DNA of 64,000 nt, from contig CP053156.1 of NCBI GenBank assembly GCA_014607495.2, positions 12,152,001 through 12,216,000 on the forward strand. The letters are read 5' to 3'. A program made the translations under genes and the position numbers. A model generated the notes under the pieces. That model had not been told where the DNA came from. It made no database searches and saw only the letters and a program-made list of their open reading frames with translations. This DNA is from Carposina sasakii (lineage: Eukaryota; Arthropoda; Insecta; Lepidoptera; Carposinidae). Shown piece by piece: positions 10,793-23,800 of the stretch (positions within the stretch are counted from its first letter, which is position 1; each line of letters starts with the position of its first letter).

Positions 10793-11400
10793 ACAGGGTG
10801 TGTGATAGCCAAGAAAATACTGAAAAGCTGCTCAAGAAGTACGAGCACCATTGTGTCGAGTTATGTACGACAGAGGCATACATGGAAATGCATTTTTAAT
10901 TAGATTATTCCATGGAGAAGAAATAAAAGAGGAGTAGCGGCTAAGTATATTTTCATAAAACAATAGTGTGTCGTTGAGCGGGGGTGAAGTATGGGACGAG
11001 GGGAGCATCCTACACTGTAGCCCTGCCCATTTACATAGAAACCACCTTATAGTGACTAGTCAAACTACTTGCATAAGCGTGTAGTTACAGCTACTGCGTT
11101 ACACACACTGGCCTTGAAGCTCCGCCCCTATCATGACGTCATGGCCTAACGATTGCCACACGACACAGTTTATAGTCCCACCTCCTCTTTTATATCTTCT
11201 CCGTGGATTATTCGCAATATTTGCTTTCCGCGCCAGTTGTATCTGGTGATCCTGTAACTAGTTAAATGGGGCTATTTGTTATTGTGTGATACATTTCCGT
11301 TTTTTGGATCACTTATAACTCTCCATCAGGGTTGATCAATTACTCGTAGAGCCAACTTTTTTAAATCCTCTGTTGGTTAAAATTTAGAACAAACCTTCAC
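10793..11400 (+). mobile_element. MITE family 2 copy, split by a second MITE
   Basis: ACAGGGTGTGTGATAGCC, AGTACGAGCACCATTGTG and GGAAATGCATTTTTAA match the left half of MITE family 2 (full copy 46457-46931). After the insert at 10911-11206 the match resumes with TTTGCTTTCCGCGCC and GGTTGATCAATTACTCG. The right end is lost. Confidence 0.7.
10911..11206. mobile_element. MITE family 4 nested in MITE family 2
   Basis: Ends (C)CATGGAGAAGAAATAAAAG and, inverted, CCACGGAGAAGATATAAAAG; flanked by ATTATTC at 10904-10910 and 11207-11213. The host repeat is continuous when it is removed. A scrap (CCACGGAGAAGAAATAAGG) lies at 32788-32815. Confidence 0.75.
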
Positions 11401-11724
11401 AAGTGTATACCCAATATATACATACACAGATAATATCATGCTTATATCCCATAATAGGAATAAGCAAGCAGAGATTACTGAACTCTATTTAGCACGTTCC
11501 AAGCATAGATATTTCGCCTCGTCCACATAATACATCAACAGATCTCTTCATACGAGTATGCTCGCTCATCGTTATCGGACTACAGGTACATACCTAATAT
11601 TTAGTATGTAAGAATTTTTTTTCGAAAGAAACCATATTGCGCCAAACCCATAAATAATGGAATTAGAGCAGAAACATCATGATGATGTAGTTTTTGTCAT
11701 TAAAGCTATTTTACTTTGTTTCAG

Positions 11725-11846
11725 ATTGAGAAAGCAGTTGAGTGAAAATGCGACTAACTTAATCAACATGGTCAAAATGAACACAGCTAACTTGATACTT
11801 ACACTCACCAGTGTTGTATCATTTACCTGCACACACGCCAAAATAG
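11725..11846 (+). CDS. Exon 1 of the SMPDL3-like gene: end of 5'UTR, start codon and signal peptide
   Basis: An acceptor (TTACTTTGTTTCAG, ending 11724) suggests that this exon joins an upstream untranslated exon I cannot locate. I place the start at ATG 11768 (MVKMNTANLILTLT...), because it gives a normal signal peptide: a hydrophobic run LILTLTSVVSF and likely cleavage after THA. A second Met at 11777 is also possible. An in-frame ATG at 11657 would add 37 residues ahead of the hydrophobic core and lies on the intron side of the acceptor, so I reject it. The donor is G|GTGAGT after 11846, phase 1. Confidence 0.85.
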
Positions 11847-14800
11847 GTGAGTTATATTTTTTTGATGTACACATACATATGGACACGACTTTGTTCCCAT
11901 AATATGTTAGCCCGAAATGCAGAATTATGAAGATCCTGGAGTCATATTTAGCATAGAGGAGTCAGATTTCAAAGATCAATGTCAAGTTGCTAGATCATCT
12001 CCTGAGTCTTAAGGTATTCCTAAAAGACTGGTTACATGTACCTGTAAACAATAAGTACAATCATACATTTACCTTAATTTTCGACAACTTATCTAGAAAC
12101 ACGTGTTTTATCGTTTTATTCGATCCGCAGCACATGTGCAGCACACAATATCTCCCAAGATGGCAATATGGCGTTCCCACCAACGTGTTCGCGCTACATA
12201 TTGATAATTAATAAAGATAATTATTCCCATACAGCCTATACCCTAGCTTTACATATACCTTATATTCCTTAGTCGACACATACGACATGCATGGAAGGAG
12301 CAACCGCAGACGTATTCTGATCCCCACTCGTCATACATTTTCGGCGTGTTATCGCGTCGGGTGTTAAGTGTGTCTTGACCATTACAAGCCCCGTATTAGT
12401 ATAGGAATTTTAAACTGAAAATGTGTTTAGTTTACTGCTATTATTCTCTTATTAATGTAAGACTACTCGCATACAGCTTTAATGGGAAAGGGAAAACGAA
12501 TTCCACAATTTCCATCGACAAAGTCGTGGGCGGCAACTACATAGTATCAAACCCGTGCTAAACTAGGTCGGAGCAAGCTACTGTTTATTCTGCCTTAGTT
12601 AATATCTACCTAACATCTGACCTATATTTACAAGCTGTACCTTTAAAATGCAGAAATAAAATTATTTCATACAGTGGAAAGGTCTCTGATATACACTCAT
12701 TCTATTTCCGTGTCTATATCTAATAAAAATGTAATGTGACTGCCATAGAAAAACACAATATCTTCCAAATTTTATTACCAGAGATCGCTACGGAATTCCA
12801 TCACGTCTCGTGTTACCGTATTACATTTGATACGTGATCAAGTAGGTATAACTTCGTTTTTGTATATTTTTTTTTCACAAAATTGATTGTGTTTATTTTT
12901 TTGTACAGCCTCTGCACGTATTCTATGCTAATGGCTAAAGTCATTAGGTATATTCTTTTGTGTTATGTTGTTTTGTAAGGAATAATATAATTTTTCTTTA
13001 TTATAAATGAGTAACAATTAGACAGTCATTATTTTAGACCCTTAACATTATTTTTCACATGGGTAGTCATATCAAAGAATTTGATTTTAATAATCAATAC
13101 ATTCCTATAATTATTACCTAGGTATATTATGGATAGGGTGGTGGGATAATTATAGGGCGATGTTAAAATATTTTTACCATTTAACAAAACGTTTAGCTTT
13201 GACCGCGAGTAATATAGAGTCTTCCGGCGACTCGGACCGCTTGAAACTTGGACCGCGGTCCCAATCGCCGGATACCGTTTTTGAATCCGTCGACTGGGAC
13301 CGCAAAATATCTGACGTAAATTTTAGTCACCAGAAAATTTTTAATACCAAAATATTGTAGGTAATCCAATAACAATGTATTACTACAGTAGTATTTATTT
13401 TAGCGCTCTCGATCCCTCGCAAAATATACAGTAGACAACTACACGTTGTATCCAAATTGCCGGTTTTTATAATATGGAAAAGGGATTGTACAAGAAACGG
13501 AATAATTCTGTTGGAGCAAGAAAAGTAACTTTCCGTAAAGCAGCCGATGTTGAAGTGCCTAAAAAAGGACCAAAATTTGTTGCTTGCTGAATACAGAGAA
13601 AGAAGAAAGCACATTTTAGTGTTCGCTGGTGAAGAAATGAAGAAATACATAAAGACATGCAAGCGTTTTTTTATTGATGGCACCTTTAAAATCTGTGTCA
13701 ATACTTTCTATCAACTTCATACGCTACATGCATATGTAGGAAGTACTGAAACCCACTTGAATATTGTTCCTGTAGCATATTCATTGCTATACAATTTTAG
13801 TATAAGATAATTAATAGTTAATATGTAAAAGGCAGATTTTTTAAATTGAAATTTGTTATTAAACTTTTTGTAAGGAACTGGTGTCATAAACAGATTGCGA
13901 TTTTTAAAAATGTTTGTTTAAGTTAAAAAATAATTTTTTTAATATTGTTATTTTAATTTATAGTACCTTACACAATTGTTATTTGTATGTGGTAATGAAA
14001 CTGATTTTTTTCCACAATTTTGTCGGATTTAAAACGATTTTCATAAAAAAATGTTTTTTATTTAAATTTTTTTTCTTCTGACTGTACTACAAAATCAGAA
14101 CAATAGATTTTTTAACCATATTGAGCGTGGTCCCAGTCGCCGGAAGAAAAATATTAAATTTAATATTTCCGGCGATTGGGACCGCGGTCCGAGTTTCGAG
14201 TGGACCGAGTCGCCGGAAGACGACTATAAAACGCGTCAACATAAAAACGCCGATTTTGATTTTTAACCGATTGCATATTTAATCAAAAAACGTGTGTACG
14301 TCTAATTAAAAACAGATTATTTCAGTTGGTTTAACATCGTCTCATCTCATCGTTTAACATTTTTAGTAATAAAAAAAAATGTTCAAGCTAAACATTGCGT
14401 AATTTCATACTATTCTGCTTGTTATTTTAAATAGTGGTTATCTTTAGACGCTCATTATAAAACCATTTATTCTTGATAAGTAAGTGCTCGTTACCTAGTT
14501 ATTTTTATAACTATAGGTATTTTCAATTTTAATTAAACAAGCGTAATTTTATGTCCCATAAAAACTTGAGTACACTTCGGTGCTTCAGGGATATATTTAA
14601 TAAAAAAATTAAAATGCTCGACATGGTCTTGTAATGGCTTATAATATATTCCAAGATGTCAGCAATATTTTTACTTTCTAACGTTATTACTAAATATACA
14701 GGGTGTAACAAAAAGGGTATGTTAAGCGAAAAGCTATGTAAATAGCCCACTGTAGAGAACCTATCCATAAAATTTGAGATCCGAAATCACATGTTTATTT

Positions 14801-17800
14801 TTCCCGATAGTATGGAGAATTTTTAAATATCTCAGGAATTTTCATACAATCTTGAAAAATAAAAATGTGATTTCGAGTCTCAAGTTTTGGAAATATGTTC
14901 TCTATAGTGGGCTATTTAAATAGCTTTTCGCTTAATATACCCCTTCTGTTACATCCTGTATAGTCATAATATAGTCCTTTATTTCATAAGGTTTACTTTT
15001 ATTGTATTGTAGTTATGACGCATTTAGAATAGTAAATTACATATAAAAGTACTCCCCTAAACTTTTTTTTTCTTGGTACCTTTATTTTGTGTTTTTAAAC
15101 CCTCCACTCTTTTGCATCTTTAAAACAATGACAAATTTAAACAGTGTAATTTAAAAAACAAAAGTTAGGCACTGTTAAAAATTTATATATTTGACAGAAA
15201 AATTATGAAAAGTCTGTAAAATTTAGGCAATGTTTTAGTTAAAAAATGATAAAATATTTTGTAATAACACGGCAACAGTTTTATTCAATCATCACAATCA
15301 ACCAGACGCTCTTTAACCTGATATTCAAACTCCTCATCACCATAATAAGCCAATCGTCACACTGATAGGCAGCCTACCTCCAACTTCTCCATTCTGTTAT
15401 ATACCATATATCCTGCAAGTTCCTCGATGCCTAGTACTGGCATTTGCGTGCCACTAAAAATACGAAAGTTAATTTTGCACTTATCGGAGTAAATTTGCAC
15501 CCATCTCTGCTCCATGTTTAATTAATAATCCATAATGCCGTAAAGGCTTACTTCTGAAGTGATATACCTGGGCATCAATCGTTAACATCTGATCCATTTG
15601 AAGAAATACAAAAAATAACCAAAAAGAATTTCGCAAACTTCTCGAGCTCGTTTACTCTCATAGTATATAACGTTAATGCCTTCATTTTATTTATTCCGTA
15701 TTACCTTAGAGGGGTAAGCACGAAGCCATGAACCTCTCGATAGTCTGTAACGCTATCGTCATACAACTGTCCATCACATAGATTTTGCTAGCTCTATATA
15801 TTCCAGTCCTTGACACATAGATCCTATTAGTGTAATTTGTAGTAATGTAGTACATTACTAATGTATTGTAACATATAGTAATGTAATCTAAGTGTCAAGG
15901 ACTGGAATTGTGAGGCACCGAAAAGTCTAATGGTGCATCGAAACTGTTAGTATGACATTAGGGTCGATTCCGGCAATCACACTTAAACGTAAACCTAATC
16001 TTAGTCAGGAATATCTCTCTCCGTTCTTAACATAAATGGCTGAGAGAGAAAAGGACAGGTAGGACGAATTTTACGTTTTTTAGCATTTTTTTACGAATTT
16101 TAGCATTCTTTGTCTACCTTATTCCTCTATGGTATTACTATGTTGTATACAAGTAGTAATTGGCCTTTAATATATTCACAAAGACATTACGGCGACTAAA
16201 ATGATTACTCTACTAATTCTTTAATATAATAATAATAATTCTAGTACCTAACAACAGTCAAAGATACCGTACGTACAACCTATCTGAACCTCAAATACAC
16301 ATAATTTATCGAAACCGGTTACATTAGTGTACTTCAGCTAAATCCTGTGTGTACACACACGATGGAAGATAATTTAGGTGGGGCTAATCACAGGGTGCTT
16401 TTGTTACAGGGCAAGGCTTGATTGATGACCCGTCTTAGGGCTAATTCAAAGTGGCTAAGCTACGTTTTGACGTTGGTAGAAGTGATAATATAGATTTTTT
16501 TTTATGTATAGGTTTAAAAGATTTCGTCGACTGTGATTGATTTCCAATAAGTCCATAATTTCGTTACATAAAAACAAGTATGCTAATTAGTAATTACTCA
16601 CCTAATCATCAATTAATCTTTTATCCAGCTACAACCAGTATAGCTGTACAACACCAAATTCTTGACTACTCTATAAGAACCTACCTACAAGGTGACTGTC
16701 CACCGTCTACATCATCATCAGCCTATTGCAGTCCACTGCTGGACGTAGGCCTCCCCCAGGGCACGCCACAAGACTGCCATGGGGTTATTTGCCCATAGTC
16801 ACCACGCTGGGCAGGCGGGTTGGTGATCGAAGTTTGTATTTTGGACTATGTTGTCAACACGGGAGGCGCTGCTGCCCACCTACCGTCTACATAGTATGTG
16901 TGTATCATGTATATCTATTTTAGGTATATATTAATAATCTTTCTGTGCTAATATTTCACAATGCTGAGCTCGACAAACTTTTTATACAAGGTAATAACAG
17001 ACAATTTATTACGTAATATGCGCATCAAAATTATTATGAAACTTTTCCCACTGTTCACGCTGTGCCTGTGATAGGTTCGCTTAGCTTTTTTTATAGAAAT
17101 GTTTTCTAATATTCGCGGAAACAGAGTGTATGAAAAGGTACATTGACGGGTTTTATGTACCACTCTTTCCTTTATCGTGCAGTGTTTTATTTCTGTAATA
17201 AAGCGCTTGTTGTTTGATTACTTTTTGAGCAAGGGATTATTATTTAACTCAATGAAAGAATGTAAATATTTTGAAAACGGGATCAAAAATATCTACTACC
17301 AATGTGTATTACATATTATAAAATAATAGTATCCTGTAATATTTTTTTTTAAAACGAAAAACCGACTTCCTCCCAAAACTCGAGCTTACTAAAGTAAAAT
17401 TTTACTAAATTTTACTTGGAAGCATACCATGACAAACTATAAAAAAAATTGAAATCGGTTCATAAATGACGGAGTTCTGAGGTAACACACTTGAAAAATA
17501 AAAAAAAACATACAGACGAATTGATTAACTCTCTTTTTTGAAGTCGGTTAAAAAAACAACAATACTTGACAAAAACCAATTCTTGCAACTCATTTATTCT
17601 ACCGTAAAAAGTTGTAAGTTCTATTATTCTTATTATTATTATTGTAAGTCGGTTATTAATTTTTTTCAGTCCCTACTTTAGGGACCTGTGGGGTAAGCAG
17701 AAACCTTTTTACGCGGCGTAACGCTAGCGACTCGCTAGCAAAATCTATGGGAATTGACAGTTTGACGCTAGCGTTACGGACTATCGAGAGGTTCGTGCTT

Positions 17801-20800
17801 ACCCCTCTGCTGTCTTAAGTCATTACGTAATTATCTAACCTAACAACATAATTATAGTGACCATATCAAATTAAAAATCTTTAACGTTTTAAATAAATAT
17901 AATAAATTATTCTTATTCTTTATTGTACACAAAATATTACAATAAATACCGAGAAATTTACAAAAGAAATGTATCAAGAGATAAGAATCAAATTAAATCT
18001 ACATTTACATATTCGCTACGAAAACTTTTTTTCTCTTTATGTTTCCGTTGTGTAACATACTAATTGAAGGATAAAGTTACTTTTAATAACTCAGATTTTT
18101 GAGAAAAAATGTATTATTATCCTTTATTACTAGTGTACCTAATATTATGTCCTAAACCTATCTACAAATCTCACATTTCTTGCGCGAAACGTGTTTTCGA
18201 ACAATATTTATTTGTCTGGCCAAAAGCACATACGAGTAGTACATAGTAATATAAATAAAAGAATAAAATGAGGCGACATGTTTTTCCTTCTTTGATAAAC
18301 TTACGTCACAGAGTTATAATAACATCACCTCCGTTGACTAAAATAGCCTATTTACATAACCATACAAAAGTTTCAATGTTATCCTGAACAAAGTCCAATT
18401 AAATTATAATATCGAGGAAATTTGAAAGCGAGAATGTTAAAAACATCGATACCAAATGATATTAGATGTGGCTAATTATATTTTCATTTAAAATGGCATA
18501 ATAATATAACTTGTATGATGTGCCTCGATCCATTTTTTAAACTAAATACCACCTTATGTTTAACATTTTATTTATAGGTAAATACTTTAAAAAAGTACAA
18601 AAAAACGGTAGAATATAATCGGCCACTATGCCTAGCGTTCGTGGACTATGAGAAGGACTATGTTCGTGGACATTGATTCGATCGAGACATGGGCAGTGCT
18701 GCAGTCTCTCAAGCGGTGTCATATTGACCATCGATATATCGAAGTGCTGAAGTGTTTAAACAGCAACGCCACCATGTCGGTACGAGTACAGGAGCGGAGA
18801 ACTGAGCCGATTACATTGCAGAGGGGAGTGAGACAAGGAGATGTTATTTCTCCGAAGCTCTTCACCAATGCAGTGGAAGACGCCTTTAAGCTTCTCGAAT
18901 GGAAAGGACTCGGCATTAATATCAATGGCGAATACATCACTCACCTTCGGTTCGCAGACGACATCGTGGTCATGGCAGAATCGCTGAAGGATCTAAGCAC
19001 AATGCTCGACGGCCTCAATCGAGTCTCCCAACAGGTGGGCCTGAAGATGAACATGGACAAGACGAAGATCATGTCGAACGTCCTTGTGCCGCCCACTCCT
19101 GTACTGGTCGGGAGCTCGATGCTCGAAGTTGTTGACGAGTATATTTACCTGGGACAGATGATCAAACTAGGCAGGTCCAACTTTGAGAAGGAGGTAAATC
19201 GGCGAATACGACTCGGTTGGGCAGCGTTCGGGAAACTACGAAGCTTATTTGTGTCCATGATACCCCAGCCCTTAAAGGTGAAGGTATTCAACCAGTGCAT
19301 GCTACCGCTAATGACCTAGGGTAGATACCACGTATCGGCAAGCGCAGCGTGGGAAGGCCACCCGCGAGGTGGACGGACGACTTGGCCAAGGTTGCGGGCA
19401 GCGGTTGGATGCAGGCGGCTTCCGACCGGTCGGAGTGGAGGTTGTTGGGGGAGACGGCTGTAAATGATGATAATGATGACTTTAAAGAAAACCTAAAACT
19501 TACCCTACTCAGGTAGTAAAATTTATTAATATGGCAAAATTTATGCAGGTATAAATAAAACTTCTATCGGCCTTTGGTGCTCTACCTACCCCGTAAAGGA
19601 TAAAGTCGTGATTATATGTATGTATGTATAAATAAAGCTTTCGACATTTTTTAAAGAGATTATTGTTCCTGGACAGGATATTATTTATTTCAGGAAACCA
19701 TTAATTAGCCTTTTATATGAAACCAGAAATTTTATATTTTCTCCTAATGACTAAGCTAGGCATAGTACCGCTCAAAATATCGTACTGAAGAATAGATCAC
19801 TCAGTAGTGGCCGAATAGTAGTAGTAGTTTTCCACAGTATTAAATTGTGATCTTGTGAAAAACTGAGTAAATATCACGATTCACTATTATCTAAATGTTT
19901 ATTGAATAACCTATAAACTTCAACAATATCTACGATCGTTTGATATCAATGGTATCAACGCAAACACATGCGAGTGGAGGGAAACTTCCGCGCAAAGGAT
20001 ATGTTCATCAATCAAAATGGGGTAAATGTAGGCTTTTGTGTATACCGCAGTATATTGCCGTTGGGCGCTATACGCTGATAAGGTTAGCTTGCCGTTTGAA
20101 TGATATACTGTACTTATACGTGATGTATACTTGTGATTGTATTATGTCTCTAAGTTTTGAGGGCATTGAAGAATAAAGTTGATTCTCTCTCTCTCTAAAG
20201 CTTCATCAAGATAGAGAGAGCATCAACCTAATGCTTCCGATAGGCCCAGTAGAAAAATCGGCTCATAGAAGAGTAGATGTGCCTGTTCTGACGCGGGCTT
20301 TACTAGAGTACATCAGCTATGCTGCAACAATGATTGTATGTATTTCTTGCCTTTCCTTTGAGAAAAACTGAAAAACCTCCCGGTGCACTTTGCCCTCGAG
20401 CAGCGAACTAACTCGCGGCAGGCTCCATTGCCCCGCGAAAATTGCTTGCTACCATTTCTACAATATTTTGATAAGGAATAATTAGTTTTTTTAAATATAA
20501 ATATAAGTATTTAAAATATAGGTAGTTTATGCTTGTCTTCTATGCTGCTCTGGAAGTGAAAAAATAACGTGTAATACTACAGCTGCTTCTCTTCCCGGGC
20601 ATACTGTACAAGCAAATAGAGGGACAAGAGGGTCTTGGTGTTTTGTAGGCGATGGGTTGACCACCTGTTACTACTAACCGAACTTGTACATCTCAACTAT
20701 ACACTAAAAATTGGTCAGAAGTGGCACCGTGTGGTTCTATCGGCCCTTGGGTATTTTAATATTTTTTTATTTACCCACCACTTCATCTCAGAGTGTGGAG

Positions 20801-23800
20801 GAAAGTTAGGCTTGACCAAAATACGCATTATATTAACTCAATATTATAAGTTTTCGCTGTAATGTCTATGCATTCTTTATAACACAATCTAATCGATACA
20901 ATAACCGTAAATAACTAAAACAACCTACAAAAACAGTAACACTTTCCCTGCAGTAGGGTAATAAATAACCAGTCATTATAAATTAGTCCATGGTTAATTG
21001 ATGGGTTAATTCAGTGGGTACATGTGGGTAAAATGAGTGAAATGGGTAAAATTGCTGGTTAGAGTCGATCACGCAAGTTTAGGTCAGAATTAGGCTATTT
21101 ATTCGTGATGATAAATGGGTTTTCTTTTATCATATTATATTCCATAAAAGCCAGCGCGAATCGTGCGTGTGCGGTCTACCTTAATTGAGTTGTCATGTTT
21201 GCGGGATTGGACATATTTTATTGATTGCTTGATAAAGCATTTCTATGCTATATTAGTGTGTATTTTTTAAACTTTTGGATAATTTTCTATAACTGACTAT
21301 CTATTACTATACATGCTTTATAAAAAAAATTATAATAGACATTATATTGACATCGTCCGCGTGCTCTAAACTATGTTATTATTCTGATGTACATATATTT
21401 TTTCTGTGTTAAATTATTAGTTTTCCTTCACTAGAATACATCAGCTGCATCTCATGTTTGAAAAAATGCATATTTTGAGACTAAATTGCTTTTTCAATTA
21501 ACATTTTTCTAATGTTACACTATGGGGTCCCAAAATTTGCGATGGCCATTATTTTTCTTAAAACTGTGTTTATTATTATTAGGTTTCAGGTGTTAATGTA
21601 TATGTACTTATATGATAATCGCATTATGTAAATAATGTCTTACCTATGCAAAATTTTACCATAGGCAATCACGAAATCAATCTAGCTCACAGACATGCCT
21701 ATTTTCCTATACTCAATATAAATCAACATTCAAATCTCAAGGAAAAATCTCTTCAAAAGAACTACTTAGTATTCACAATTTACCAAATACTCGGCCATTC
21801 ATTCCTTTGTCGGGTAACTGTGGAGGGAAGGCACATTAATTTTTCCGTTGATTTATTCTTAGTGAGATTCGTGCAGGCACTCACCATTATTTAGTCTGAC
21901 AGACGAATATTATATTTCATTAAAAAATATATTGCTATAAAATTTATTACAGGCTCTTCGTCAGTTCTGCTTGTGGAATATAGGTAAAAATTTACCATAT
22001 ATATACCACTTACCATAAATACAGTATTCTACATACATACATACATAATCACGCCTTTATCCCTTACGGGGTAGACAGAGCACCAAGGGCCGATAGAACC
22101 ACATGGTGCCACTTCTGACCAATTTTGAGGGTATAGTTAAGATGTACAAGTTCGGTAAGTAGTGACAGGTGGTCAGCCCATCGCCTACAAACCACCAAGG
22201 CCCTCTTGTCCCTCTACTGACTTATACAGTATGCCCGGGAAGAGAAGCAGCTGTAGTATTATACGTTTTTTTTTCACTCTCAGAGCAGCATAGAAGATCT
22301 TTATTCTATCCTAAGATAATTACCATTTATGGATATGGACAAGTTTGCCCTACAGTGGCCTACCGACTATAATATTTATAATGCTACATGAGCAATTTCT
22401 CTGTCATGCTCTACATACTTCGCTACCCTCCTAGTTTCCGTGGAATAAAAACAAATGGAAGGACATTTTTTTTTCCCGAGCACCTAGCATGCAAGATAAT
22501 ACATCGCACTATTTCCGAAATCAAACACTAGATTAATAATCTACATATGTTTCGCCAACAACCGTGGCATCCTCAGAATTATACAAATTAGTAAATTAGT
22601 AAATTACTAATTATTATGATACTCTAAAACTACAATTACCTACACAGAATTAAATACCCTCTGCTTTTGAACTTCCGAAAAATTGTAACGCCTAATACAA
22701 TTTCATTTATAAAATGGAAGGACAGTTAAAACTTGGTGTAGCGTAATGTATCTCGTAACCCTAATTCAACATTGTTAGTGTGGATGTTTATTTTGTTTTA
22801 AGGTAGGAGATAGTACTAGTATGATATAAAAGTTTTGGCAAAGAGCATTAGAATGTTTTTAAAATCATAATTGCATTTCAATATATGTAATCTTTTACCC
22901 TAATGAAACAATGTTAAGAAAGGTTTTGATAATCTAATCGAACAAAAAAAATCTCGTCATAAAATATGAGTTTAGTCTTTCAACTGAACTCTAAAAAAAT
23001 AATATTTTGTGGTACTTACTAATCTCCGAAAGTTCTTTACGTATTATTTTATAGCGGCCAGAAAAAGGAACCCAGCTCTGCGTGAACGTCACTTCTACAT
23101 GTTATTATTCTTAGTCCATGCCCCAATTTAAAACAAGACAACACGACAGCTATCTTGTTCTGACTAGTCCCTCAGGCCTATAATAAATCGGCTAAGCTTA
23201 ATCTGCTGAATATACAAATCGCCGGTCTAATTTATTTTCCGAGTTAAAATTGTCCGGATTTGCCAAAAACTTCGCTCGTTCAGAAGCGGATGTTTAATAT
23301 TGGAATGGTTGAGCTAAGTTTGGAATCCAAATTGTTTCGGCTTTTAATAATTTGCGTCCTTTTAATTTATTTGTCTGGCTGGCGAGGCGACGAACTGGGT
23401 CTGTATGAACAGATAAAATATACGTAGGTACCGGAATGATCGGAAAAAATATTTTTATTTTTTATCTGCCGTGAAATACAGATCATTGAGATTTACCATG
23501 GAGAGAACTGTAAGAGGATATGTGACAGTAAATATTGTAGGTACCTACTGCGACTACCAATGTAGTATACTATGCGCGGTATAAACAAATCACTGGCTGA
23601 TATTTGCCTGTACCAGATACTCGCATAATAGCGATATTGTTTTATATGAAAACTAGCGATCACCATTATCCCATGAGATAAATACAAAGAACACACCCCC
23701 AACATTAATCTGTCAGTCATTCAGCGTTCCTCCTCTTCCATACCTAAACCGATTTTCCAAAAAAAAGATAAGAGAAAAACAAAAGATGATCATTTTGAAA

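Noticed and set aside
11657..11767. Upstream in-frame ATG as the gene start
   Set aside because: It would put 37 charged or mixed residues before the signal peptide, and the reading frame there crosses a good acceptor site at 11724.
13327..13701. 124-codon minus-strand ORF
   Set aside because: It is antisense to the MULE transposase remnant and lies inside its TIRs.
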